Assembly (NCBI RefSeq): GCF_037137055.1
Contig: NZ_JBBBNY010000005.1
Coordinates: 62,001-126,000, forward strand
Direction: 5' to 3'
From: Frateuria_A yonginensis
GTDB lineage: Bacteria > Pseudomonadota > Gammaproteobacteria > Xanthomonadales > Rhodanobacteraceae
Length of the DNA stretch: 64,000 nt
Shown here: piece by piece, positions 45,547-54,759 of the stretch
Layout of the letters: every line of letters starts with the position of its first letter
How positions within the stretch are numbered: position 1 is the stretch's first letter
Translations under genes and position numbers: made by a program
The notes under the pieces: generated by a model
Database searches by the model: none
What the model was told of the DNA's origin: nothing
What the model saw: only the letters and a program-made list of their open reading frames with translations

Positions 45547-46587
45547 ATGGGGCGCAAGAAAAGGCAGGGCGGCAGGATCCGTCGTACCCTGGCGTGGCTC
45601 GTGCTGCTGGCGCTGCTGGCCGCACTTGCCTGGGGCTGGTACGGCTTCGAGCGCTTCGCCCGCACGCCGCTGGCGGTCGGTCCGCAGCGCCAGCTGGTCG
45701 AGGTCGAGCGCGGCAGCAGCCTGCGCGGCATCGTGGCCCAGCTGCGCGCCCGCGGCTTCACCGGCGCGCCCGAGCTTTACTGGCGCGCGCTGGCCGAGCG
45801 CATGCGCGTGGCCGACCGCCTGCACGCGGGCGAGTACGCGCTCGATCCCGGCGTCACGCCCACCGGACTGCTCACCAGGATGGCGGAGGGCCGCGTGCTG
45901 CAGCGCGACTTCACCATCGTGGACGGCTGGACCTTCCGCCAGCTGCGCGAGGCATTGGCCCAGGTGCCCACGCTGCGCCACGACGGCGCGGCGCTGGACG
46001 ACGCCGAGCTGATGCGCCGCATCAGCGCGCCCGGCGAGGCGCCGGAAGGCCGCTTCCTGCCGGAGACCTACGCCTACGTGAAGGGCGACAGCGACCTGGA
46101 CATCCTCAAGCGCGCGCACCAGGCGATGGAGCGCACGCTGGCCGAGCTGTGGCCCGGACGCGACAAGGACCTGCCGCTGGCTTCGCCCTACGAGGCGCTG
46201 ATCCTCGCCTCGATCGTGGAAAAGGAAACCGGCCGTGCCGACGAGCGCGCGCGCATCGCCGGCGTGTTCGTGCGGCGGCTGCAGCACCACATGCTGCTGC
46301 AGACCGATCCCAGCGTGATCTACGGCATGGGCCAGGCCTATGCCGGCAACATCCGCAAGCGCGACCTGGTCGCCGACACGCCCTACAACACCTACCTGCG
46401 TCCGGGCTTGCCGCCCACGCCGATCGCCCTGCCGGGACGGCCGGCGATCGAGGCGGCATTGCACCCGGCGCCGGGCGACGCGCTCTACTTCGTGGCCCGC
46501 GGCGACGGCAGCCACGTGTTCGCCAGCTCGCTGGCCGAGCACAATCGCAACGTCGCCTGCTACCAGCTGAAGCATTGCCATGACTGA
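45547..46587 (+). CDS. mltG: Endolytic transglycosylase MltG
   Basis: A 346-residue bitopic enzyme that cuts nascent glycan strands in the periplasm. One N-terminal helix (LAWLVLLALLAALAWGWYGF) is followed by a LysM-like segment and the YceG domain. The domain carries the catalytic Glu225 in LASIVEKETG, LQTDPSVIYGMGQAY and TPYNTYLRPGLPPTPIALPG. AGGAG precedes ATG 45547. It overlaps tmk by eight bases. Confidence 0.95.
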   Translation: MGRKKRQGGRIRRTLAWLVLLALLAALAWGWYGFERFARTPLAVGPQRQLVEVERGSSLRGIVAQLRARGFTGAPELYWRALAERMRVADRLHAGEYALDPGVTPTGLLTRMAEGRVLQRDFTIVDGWTFRQLREALAQVPTLRHDGAALDDAELMRRISAPGEAPEGRFLPETYAYVKGDSDLDILKRAHQAMERTLAELWPGRDKDLPLASPYEALILASIVEKETGRADERARIAGVFVRRLQHHMLLQTDPSVIYGMGQAYAGNIRKRDLVADTPYNTYLRPGLPPTPIALPGRPAIEAALHPAPGDALYFVARGDGSHVFASSLAEHNRNVACYQLKHCHD

Positions 46588-47227
46588 AACGCGCACGCGC
46601 GGACGGTTCATCACGCTCGAAGGCGGCGAGGGCGCCGGCAAGAGCACGCTGCTGGCCGGGCTGCACCGGCACATCGCCGGCCGCGGTGTCGCGCTGGTGC
46701 AGACGCGCGAGCCCGGCGGCACGGTGGTGGGGGAGGCGGTCCGCGCGATCGTGCTCGACCCGGCAGCGCGCGGCCTGGCGGCGGAGACCGAGCTGCTGCT
46801 GATGTTCGCCTCGCGCGCGCAACTGGTGCGCGAGGTGATCGGGCCGGCGCTCGCCGCCGGGCAGTGGGTGCTGTGCGACCGCTACGTCGACGCCAGCTAC
46901 GCCTACCAGGGCGGCGGCCGCGGCCAGCCGGCCGCGCGCATCGCCGAGCTGGAGCGCTGGGCCTGTGCCGGGCTGGTACCGGATCTGACCCTGCTGCTCG
47001 ACCTGCCGGTCGCCACCGGACGCGCGCGCGCAGCCGGGCGGGGCGAGGCCGACCGCATCGAGATCGAAGCCGATGCCTTCTTCGAGCGCGTGCGGTCGAG
47101 CTACCGCGCCCGCGCCGCGGCCGAACCGGGCCGGTTCCGCGTGCTCGACGCGGCCCGCCCGCCCGAGGAGGTGCTGCGCTCGGCCATCGCCGCGCTGGCA
47201 CCGCTGTTCGCGGAGTCGGCGGCATGA
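46580..47227 (+). CDS. tmk: Thymidylate kinase
   Basis: A 215-residue dTMP kinase. The P-loop GGEGAGKST is at 15-23, the DR(Y/H) motif is CDRYVDASYAYQGGGRG, and TREPGGTVVGEAVR binds dTMP. The lid region contains RAAGRGEADRIE. It starts within the mltG 3' end and overlaps holB by ATGA. Cytosolic. Confidence 0.96.
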   Translation: MTETRTRGRFITLEGGEGAGKSTLLAGLHRHIAGRGVALVQTREPGGTVVGEAVRAIVLDPAARGLAAETELLLMFASRAQLVREVIGPALAAGQWVLCDRYVDASYAYQGGGRGQPAARIAELERWACAGLVPDLTLLLDLPVATGRARAAGRGEADRIEIEADAFFERVRSSYRARAAAEPGRFRVLDAARPPEEVLRSAIAALAPLFAESAA

Positions 47228-48159
47228 GCACCTGTCCCTGGCACGCCGGACACTGGCAGCGCCTGGAGGCGCGCCGGGCGCGCGGTGCGCTGCCGCATGC
47301 GCTGCTGCTGTGCGGCCCGGCCGGGCTGGGCAAGCGGGCGTTCCTGCAGCGCTTCGTCCGTGGCCTGCTGTGCGAGCGGGCGCAGGATGGCGAGGCCTGC
47401 GGGCAATGCCGCGCCTGCCAGCTGCTGCAGGCCGGTACCCATCCGGACCTGGTCACCCTCGGCTACGGCATGCGCAAGGACGGTGCGCAGCGCACCGAGA
47501 TCGTGATCGACCAGGTGCGCGAGCTGTCGGCGCGGCTGGCGATGGCCAGCCAGTTCGGTGGCTGGCAGGTGGTGGTGATCGACCCGGCCGACGCGATGAA
47601 CGCGGCCGCGGCCAACGCCCTGCTGAAGACGCTGGAAGAACCCACGCCGCAGACCCTGCTGGCGCTGCTGGCCGACGCTCCCTGGCGCCTGCCGCAGACC
47701 ATCCGCAGCCGCTGCCAGCGGATCGACTTCGTGTTGCCGGCGCACGACGAGGCGCTGGCCTGGCTGCGTGCGCAGGGCGTCGAGGCCGCCGAGGCGGCAC
47801 TGGAGGCCGCGGGTGGCAACCCCGGTCTGGCCCGGGCCTGGGCCGAGCAGGGCGCGCTGGCGCGGCGGCAGGCGGTACGCAAGGACCTGGCGGCGTTGGC
47901 CGCCGGCCGCGGCGAGGCGACGGAAGTCGCGCGCCGCTGGCTCGACGGCGAGCCGGAGCAGTGCCTGTGGTTCGCCGCGCAGGCGGTTGCCGACGAGGTC
48001 CGCGCCCGCGCCGCAGGCACGCCCGCGCCGCTCGCCAGTACGCTGGACGACGAGGCCCTGGCCGGCTGGTACGCGTTCGCCAACCGTACGCGCGACGCCG
48101 TGCGCGGCCCGCTGCGCGGCGACCTGCTGTTGCTCGAACTGCTGGCCGGCTGGCGCTGA
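47224..48159 (+). CDS. holB: DNA polymerase III subunit delta'
   Basis: A 311-residue clamp-loader subunit. LLLCGPAGLGKRAFLQRFV is a degenerate P-loop, a zinc module spans CERAQDGEACGQCRACQL, and NALLKTLEEPTPQTLLAL and TIRSRCQRIDF carry the arginine-finger SRC motif. It is coupled to tmk by ATGA. The usual downstream neighbour pilZ is separated here by a PIG-L gene. Confidence 0.94.
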   Translation: MSTCPWHAGHWQRLEARRARGALPHALLLCGPAGLGKRAFLQRFVRGLLCERAQDGEACGQCRACQLLQAGTHPDLVTLGYGMRKDGAQRTEIVIDQVRELSARLAMASQFGGWQVVVIDPADAMNAAAANALLKTLEEPTPQTLLALLADAPWRLPQTIRSRCQRIDFVLPAHDEALAWLRAQGVEAAEAALEAAGGNPGLARAWAEQGALARRQAVRKDLAALAAGRGEATEVARRWLDGEPEQCLWFAAQAVADEVRARAAGTPAPLASTLDDEALAGWYAFANRTRDAVRGPLRGDLLLLELLAGWR

Positions 48160-48302
48160 GCCATGCGGACCGGTGCGCCCCGCCTGCCAACCGGACCCGA
48201 CTACACACCGCGCGAACGTGCGCCGACGCATGCTTCCGGCGACGTCCACCGGCGGCCGAGGCCAAGGTGGTTTCCCCACGCCGGCGCGGGAGGCGCCACG
48301 AC

Positions 48303-49235
48303 ATGCCGTTGAGCCCGGAGCTGTACAGCCCCGACGCGCGGACCCGCCTGCTGGTGGTGGCGCCGCATCCGGACGACGAAACCATCGGCACCGGCGAGCT
48401 GGTGCAACTGGTGCGCGCAGCAGGCGGCGAGGTGCGGGTGCTGCTGCTGACCGACGGCGACGACAACCCGTGGCCGCAACGCTGGCTGGAGCGGCGGATC
48501 CGCATCGGCGCGGCCGAGCGGATGCGCTGGGGCCGTCGTCGGCGCCAGGAGGTCGGCGAGGCGCTCGAGCGCCTCGGTCTGCCGCCCTCGGCGTTGCATG
48601 CGCTGGGCTGGCCCGACATGGGCCTCACCGCCGGCTTGCGCGAGCGGCCCGAAGCCATGGGTGCGGCGCTGCGCGGGCAGATCGCGGCGTTCGGCCCGAC
48701 CGTGGTGGCGCTGCCGGCGCTGGCCGACCGCCATCCCGACCACGGCAGCGCGCACGTGCTCGTGCGCCTGGCGCTCGCTGCGTTGCAGTTCCCCGAGTCG
48801 CCGCTGCTGCTGGGCTACCTCGTGCACGGGCGGGACGAGCGCCATCCGCCGGGCGTGGCCCTGGCCGCCTCCGCCACCATGCACGCCGCCAAGCTGGCGG
48901 CGCTGACGGCGCACCGCAGCCAGATGGCCCTGAGCGCCGGCCGCATGCGCCGCCTGACCGACCGGCCGGAACGCTACCAGCGGATCGCGCCGCGTGCCGG
49001 GGAGCCGCGCGGGGTGCTGCCCTGGCGCCCGCGGGCCTGGCGCTCGCAATTGCGCCTGACGCTTGCCGACGCTCATGGCGTGCGCAGCTGGTCATGGGCG
49101 CGCGCGCCGCTCGAGCGGGACGGGCAGGGCGGCTATCGCCTGCGCGAGCCGCTCGCCGCCCCGTGCTTCGCGCGGCTGGACATGGACGTGCCAACGCCAT
49201 GGATCTTCGATCGCTGGGGCTGGTGCGAGCTGTGA
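48303..49235 (+). CDS. PIG-L family deacetylase
   Basis: A 310-residue metal-dependent N-deacetylase of the LmbE/PIG-L fold. The zinc motif APHPDDETIGTGELV is at about 19-33. The second metal site is ADRHPDHGSAH and the active-site His/Asp pair follows the family pattern. GGGAGG ten bases upstream supports ATG 48303. It lies 143 bp after holB. PIG-L enzymes deacetylate GlcNAc-containing lipids, thiols or polysaccharides; the substrate here is unknown. Confidence 0.9.
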   Translation: MPLSPELYSPDARTRLLVVAPHPDDETIGTGELVQLVRAAGGEVRVLLLTDGDDNPWPQRWLERRIRIGAAERMRWGRRRRQEVGEALERLGLPPSALHALGWPDMGLTAGLRERPEAMGAALRGQIAAFGPTVVALPALADRHPDHGSAHVLVRLALAALQFPESPLLLGYLVHGRDERHPPGVALAASATMHAAKLAALTAHRSQMALSAGRMRRLTDRPERYQRIAPRAGEPRGVLPWRPRAWRSQLRLTLADAHGVRSWSWARAPLERDGQGGYRLREPLAAPCFARLDMDVPTPWIFDRWGWCEL

Positions 49236-49243
49236 CCGGGCGC

Positions 49244-49273
49244 TTTGCGCAGCCGCCTGCGGCTCGCTAGGAT
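49244..49273 (+). promoter_or_regulatory. Possible pilZ promoter
   Basis: TAGGAT (49268-49273) follows TTTGCG (49244-49249) at 18 bp. It would give pilZ a leader of about 35 nt, independent of the PIG-L gene. Modest match. Confidence 0.35.
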
Positions 49274-49313
49274 GCGCGGGTGCGCCGGCTTTGCGCCGGT
49301 GCCAGGAGCAGGC

Positions 49314-49667
49314 ATGACCCCCACCGCCGCCCGCCAGGGCATCATCTCGCTGAAGATCAAGGATGCCGCGTCGCTGTACAACGCGTACATGCCGTTCCTG
49401 AAGAACGGCGGCCTGTTCGCTCCCACGGCGCAGCGCTATGCCCTCGGCGACGAGGTGGTGCTGCTGATCACCCTGACCGACGAGACCGAGCGCCTGTCGG
49501 TGGTCGGCAAGGTCGCCTGGATCAGCCCGCTCGGTGCGCAAGGCAACCGTACGGCCGGCATCGGCGTGCATTTCAACGAGTCCAGCGATGCCGAGGTGGC
49601 GCGCCAGCGCATCGAGAACATCCTCGCCGGCGTGCTCGGTTCGGAGCGTCCCACCCACACGATGTGA
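49314..49667 (+). CDS. pilZ: Type IV pilus assembly protein PilZ
   Basis: A 117-residue single PilZ domain. LYNAYMPFLKNGGLFAPTAQ, GDEVVLLITLTDETERLSVV and GIGVHFNESSDAEVARQ match the T4P PilZ proteins of Pseudomonas and Xanthomonas. The RxxxR and D/NxSxxG c-di-GMP-binding motifs are absent, so it is the non-binding type that acts through PilB and EAL-domain partners. AGGAG precedes ATG 49314. Cytosolic. Confidence 0.92.
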   Translation: MTPTAARQGIISLKIKDAASLYNAYMPFLKNGGLFAPTAQRYALGDEVVLLITLTDETERLSVVGKVAWISPLGAQGNRTAGIGVHFNESSDAEVARQRIENILAGVLGSERPTHTM

Positions 49668-50001
49668 TCGCGCGCCCCTCGCGGACGCCCCCGGAGAGGT
49701 CTCTGCGCGGGCCCGCGGATGCGATCGGCGCGGCGTCGCGCCCGCGTACGTCCCCATCCGCCAGCCACCCGCGCCTTTGCCTGATACCTGTCGCGTTCGC
49801 AACCCTTGGCGTTGCCCCCGCACGCGCTGATACAATGCGGCGGTTACACGAACGGATTTCGTGGAATCGGGCGCCCGCGACCCCACACGCGTGCGATCGT
49901 GGCCGGATGGCCCCCTGCCGCGCGCGGCCTGCCGAATCGAACTAGCCGGTCGCCTCCGTGGCGATCACTGATGCGCCTATGGCGCGGAGGTACGTTGCAT
50001 C
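49668..50001 (+). promoter_or_regulatory. Leader and promoter region of the nuo operon
   Basis: 334 bp with no gene. TACAAT (49831-49836) with TTGGCG (49806-49811) 19 bp upstream is the best promoter, predicting a leader of about 160 nt. The leader starts near a small hairpin, CACGAA/TTCGTG (49847-49863). Near nuoA the ribosome site CGGAGG (49985-49990) can pair with CCTCCG (49953-49958). An alternative stem GCGCC/GGCGC (49973-49985) uses overlapping bases, so two exclusive folds are possible. I find no tRNA-Leu or secG, which often precede nuoA in related genomes. Confidence 0.5.
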
Positions 50002-50358
50002 GTGCTCGCTCAATACTGGCCCATCCTGTTGTTCATCGGCGTCGCCGCCGGCCTGGGCGTGGTGCTCCTGGCCATCGGCATGCTCGCCGGCCCGCGCCGG
50101 CCCGAGGCGGTGAAGCTCTCCCCCTACGAGTGCGGCTTCGAGGCCTTCGAGGACGCGCGCATGCGGTTCGACGTCCGCTACTACCTGCTCGCGATCCTGT
50201 TCATCATCTTCGACCTGGAAATCGCCTTCCTGTTCCCCTGGGCGGTGGTGTTCCAGCACATCGGCATCGTCGCGCTCGTCGAGATGGCGCTGTTCCTGCT
50301 GCTGCTGGTGATCGGTTTCGCGTACGTGTGGAAGAAGGGAGCACTGGAATGGGAGTGA
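50002..50358 (+). CDS. nuoA: NADH-quinone oxidoreductase subunit A
   Basis: A 118-residue complex I membrane subunit with three helices. The conserved loop KLSPYECGFEAFEDARMRFD carries the Cys-containing segment that lines the quinone-site entrance. LAILFIIFDLEIAFLFPWAV is the second helix. It starts at GTG 50002 with GGAGG about 11 bases upstream. First gene of the fourteen-gene nuo operon; overlaps nuoB by ten bases. Confidence 0.96.
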   Translation: MLAQYWPILLFIGVAAGLGVVLLAIGMLAGPRRPEAVKLSPYECGFEAFEDARMRFDVRYYLLAILFIIFDLEIAFLFPWAVVFQHIGIVALVEMALFLLLLVIGFAYVWKKGALEWE

Positions 50359-50906
50359 TGTCTTCCCTCGACCGGGTGATGCACAACCCGGAGCCGCTGA
50401 ACCTGGTCGACGACATCCTGCGGCCGGCCGAGGACAATCCGGTCGTGCAGCGCGGCTTCGCCACCACCTCGGTCGACGCGCTGATGAACTGGGCGCGCAC
50501 CGGCTCCATGTGGCCGATGACCTTCGGCCTCGCCTGCTGCGCGGTGGAAATGATGCACGCCGGCGCGGCGCGCCTGGACCTGGACCGCTACGGCGTAATC
50601 TTCCGCCCCAGCCCGCGCCAGTCGGACGTGATGATCGTGGCCGGTACCCTGGTCAACAAGATGGCGCCGGCGCTGCGCCGCGTGTACGACCAGATGCCCG
50701 ACCCGAAGTGGGTGATCTCGATGGGCAGCTGCGCCAACGGCGGCGGCTACTACCACTACTCCTACTCGGTGGTGCGCGGCTGCGACCGCATCGTGCCGGT
50801 GGACATCTACGTGCCCGGTTGTCCGCCGACCGCCGAGGCGCTGATCCACGGCATCCTGCAGCTGCAGAAGAAGATCCGCCGCACCAGCACCATCGCCCGC
50901 GGCTAA
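50349..50906 (+). CDS. nuoB: NADH-quinone oxidoreductase subunit B
   Basis: A 185-residue peripheral subunit holding the terminal 4Fe-4S cluster N2 that reduces quinone. Ligands: two Cys in GLACCAVEMMH, one in MGSCANGGG and one in PGCPPTAEAL. GGGAG seven bases before ATG 50349 supports this start over ATG 50358. Confidence 0.97.
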   Translation: MGVMSSLDRVMHNPEPLNLVDDILRPAEDNPVVQRGFATTSVDALMNWARTGSMWPMTFGLACCAVEMMHAGAARLDLDRYGVIFRPSPRQSDVMIVAGTLVNKMAPALRRVYDQMPDPKWVISMGSCANGGGYYHYSYSVVRGCDRIVPVDIYVPGCPPTAEALIHGILQLQKKIRRTSTIARG

Positions 50907-50916
50907 GGCCTGAGCC

Positions 50917-51645
50917 ATGACCGATACCCAAAACACCTCGCTGGCCGCGCGCCTCGCGGCACGGTTCGGCGACATGCTGTCGCTGGCCGAGTACCACGGC
51001 GAGACCACCGCCGAACTCGCCCCCGGCGACCTGCTCAACGTCGCGCTCGCGCTGCGCGACGAGCCCGAGTTCCGCTTCGAACAGCTGATCGACGTCTGCG
51101 GCGTCGACTACCTCGGCTACGGCCAGGACGAGTGGGATACCGAGACCGTCAGCGGCACCGGCTTCTCCCGCGGTGTCGAGGGGCAGGCCGTGGGCCGCTT
51201 CAACTGGGCCGAGCGCCCGCGCGACGCCAGTATGCCGCGCCGCTTCGCGGTGGTGGTGCACCTGCTGTCGCTCAGCCACAACCGGCGCCTGCGCCTGCGC
51301 GTGTTCTGCGACGACGACGCGATGCCGATGGTGCCTTCGCTCACCGGCGTATGGCCGGTGGCCAACTGGTTCGAGCGCGAGACGTTCGACCTGTTCGGCA
51401 TCCTGTTCGACGGCCATCCTGACCTGCGCCGCATCCTCACCGACTACGGCTTCGTCGGCCATCCGTTCCGCAAGGACTTCCCGCTGATCGGCAACGTCGA
51501 GGTGCGTTACGACCCCGAGCAGAAGCGCGTGGTCTACCAGCCGGTGACCATCGAACCGCGCGTGCTGGTGCCGCGCGTGATCCGCGACGATGCCGACCTG
51601 GTGCAGGCCAAGGCCGAGGCCGCCGACGACTGGCGGAGGAACTGA
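50917..51645 (+). CDS. nuoC: NADH-quinone oxidoreductase subunit C
   Basis: A 242-residue 30-kDa-type subunit of the connecting fragment. FEQLIDVCGVDYLG opens the conserved region. The signature WFERETFDLFGILFDGHPDLRRILTDYGFVGHPFRKDFP is essentially complete and makes contacts to NuoD. It is separate from nuoD, unlike the E. coli fusion. No cofactor. Confidence 0.97.
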   Translation: MTDTQNTSLAARLAARFGDMLSLAEYHGETTAELAPGDLLNVALALRDEPEFRFEQLIDVCGVDYLGYGQDEWDTETVSGTGFSRGVEGQAVGRFNWAERPRDASMPRRFAVVVHLLSLSHNRRLRLRVFCDDDAMPMVPSLTGVWPVANWFERETFDLFGILFDGHPDLRRILTDYGFVGHPFRKDFPLIGNVEVRYDPEQKRVVYQPVTIEPRVLVPRVIRDDADLVQAKAEAADDWRRN

Positions 51646-51646
51646 C

Positions 51647-52900
51647 ATGCAGGAAATCCGCAACTACACGATGAACTTCGGCCCGCAGCACCCGGCCGCG
51701 CACGGTGTGCTGCGCCTGGTGCTGGAAATGGACGGCGAGACCGTCGTCCGCGTCGATCCACACATCGGCCTGCTCCATCGCGGCACCGAGAAGCTGGCCG
51801 AGTCCAAGCCGTTCAACCAGTCGATCGGTTACATGGATCGCCTGGACTACGTGTCGATGATGTGCAACGAGCACGGCTACGTGCGCGCGATCGAGACCCT
51901 GCTGGGGATCGAGGCGCCGGTGCGGGCGCAGTACATCCGCACGATGTTCGACGAGATCACGCGCATCCTGAACCATTTGATGTGGATCGGCTCGAACGCG
52001 CTCGACCTCGGTGCGATGGCGGTGTTCCTGTACGCGTTCCGCGAACGCGAGGAACTGATGGACGTCTACGAGGCAGTCTCGGGCGCGCGCATGCACGCGA
52101 CCTACTACCGTCCGGGCGGCGTCTACCGCGACCTGCCCGACCGCATGCCGCAGTACAAGGAGTCGCCCTGGCACAAGGGCTCCGACCTCAAGCGCATCAA
52201 CGCCGCGCGCGAGGGCTCGATGCTGGACTTCATCGACGAGTTCACCCGCGTCTTCCCGAGCCGCGTGGACGAGTACGAGGAACTGCTCACCAACAACCGC
52301 ATCTGGAAGCAGCGCACCGTCGGCATCGGCGTGGTCAGTCCGGAGATGGCGCGCGCCTGGGGCATGACCGGGCCGATGCTGCGCGGCTCGGGCGTGGAGT
52401 GGGACCTGCGCAAGAAGCAGCCCTACGCCGCCTACGCGGAGATGGACTTCGACATCCCGGTCGGCGTCAACGGCGACTGCTACGACCGCTACCTGGTGCG
52501 GGTCGAGGAGATGCGCCAGTCCAACCGCATCATCAAGCAGTGCGTCGACTGGCTGCGCGCCAATCCCGGCCCGGTGATGGTGAAGAACTTCAAGGTGGCG
52601 CCGCCCTCGCGCGCCGAGATGAAGGAGAGCATGGAAGCGCTCATCCATCACTTCAAGCTGTTCACCGAGGGCTACGGCGTACCGGCGGGCGAAGCCTACT
52701 GCGCGGTCGAGGCGCCGAAGGGCGAGTTCGGCGTGTACCTGGTGTCCGACGGCGCCAACAAGCCGTTCCGCGTGCACGTGCGCGCGCCGGATTTCGCGCA
52801 TCTGTCCTCGATGGACGCGGTCGCGAAGGGCCACATGCTGGCCGACGTCGTCGCGATCATCGGTACCTATGACATCGTGCTCGGCGACATCGACCGCTGA
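51647..52900 (+). CDS. nuoD: NADH-quinone oxidoreductase subunit D
   Basis: A 417-residue 49-kDa-type subunit forming the quinone pocket with NuoB. MNFGPQHPAAHGVLRLVLEM contains the quinone-facing His; LLHRGTEKLAE and DRLDYVSMMCNEH are conserved. It ends in DIVLGDIDR, the hydrogenase-derived C-terminus. Begins one base after the nuoC stop. Confidence 0.98.
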   Translation: MQEIRNYTMNFGPQHPAAHGVLRLVLEMDGETVVRVDPHIGLLHRGTEKLAESKPFNQSIGYMDRLDYVSMMCNEHGYVRAIETLLGIEAPVRAQYIRTMFDEITRILNHLMWIGSNALDLGAMAVFLYAFREREELMDVYEAVSGARMHATYYRPGGVYRDLPDRMPQYKESPWHKGSDLKRINAAREGSMLDFIDEFTRVFPSRVDEYEELLTNNRIWKQRTVGIGVVSPEMARAWGMTGPMLRGSGVEWDLRKKQPYAAYAEMDFDIPVGVNGDCYDRYLVRVEEMRQSNRIIKQCVDWLRANPGPVMVKNFKVAPPSRAEMKESMEALIHHFKLFTEGYGVPAGEAYCAVEAPKGEFGVYLVSDGANKPFRVHVRAPDFAHLSSMDAVAKGHMLADVVAIIGTYDIVLGDIDR

Positions 52901-52916
52901 GGTCACGGAGATTCCC

Positions 52917-53444
52917 ATGAAGGCCACCGGAAATTACGAGCAGGTCAAGCACGTCGATCCGCTCGTCGTGCTGAGCGAGCACACTCGCCACCACATCGAC
53001 GAGTGGGTCGCCAAGTTCCCGCCGGACCGCAAGCGCTCGGCGCTGATCCAGGCGCTGTTCGCCGCGCAGGAGCAGAACCAGGGCTTCCTCACCGACGAGC
53101 TGATCACGGCGGTCGCCAAGTATCTGGGCCTGCCCGCGGTGTGGGCGTACGAGGTGGCGAGCTTCTACTCCATGCTCGAGACCAGGCCGGTCGGCCGCAA
53201 CAACGTGGCGATCTGCACCAATATCTCCTGCTGGCTCAACGGCGCCGAGGGGCTGGTGCGCCACTGCGAGGAGAAGCTCGGCATCAAGCTCGGCGAGAGC
53301 ACGCCGGACGGTCGCGTGTACCTCAAGAAGGAAGAGGAATGCATCGCCGCCTGCGTATATGCGCCGGCGATGACGGTCAATGGCCACTACCACGAGCGGC
53401 TCACCCCGGAGAAGCTCGACGAAATCCTGGATGGACTGGAGTAA
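52917..53444 (+). CDS. nuoE: NADH-quinone oxidoreductase subunit E
   Basis: A 175-residue 24-kDa-type subunit with the 2Fe-2S cluster N1a. Ligands lie in CTNISCWLNGAEGL and ECIAACVYAPAM. CGGAG before ATG 52917 sets the start; the in-frame ATG at 52869 lies inside nuoD and lacks a site. Confidence 0.97.
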   Translation: MKATGNYEQVKHVDPLVVLSEHTRHHIDEWVAKFPPDRKRSALIQALFAAQEQNQGFLTDELITAVAKYLGLPAVWAYEVASFYSMLETRPVGRNNVAICTNISCWLNGAEGLVRHCEEKLGIKLGESTPDGRVYLKKEEECIAACVYAPAMTVNGHYHERLTPEKLDEILDGLE

Positions 53445-53448
53445 GCGC

Positions 53449-54758
<1,310 letters not shown>

Positions 54759-54759
<1 letters not shown>

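Noticed and set aside
49668..50001. tRNA-Leu or secG upstream of nuoA
   Set aside because: I looked because this order is common in relatives, but no cloverleaf or SecG-like frame is present.
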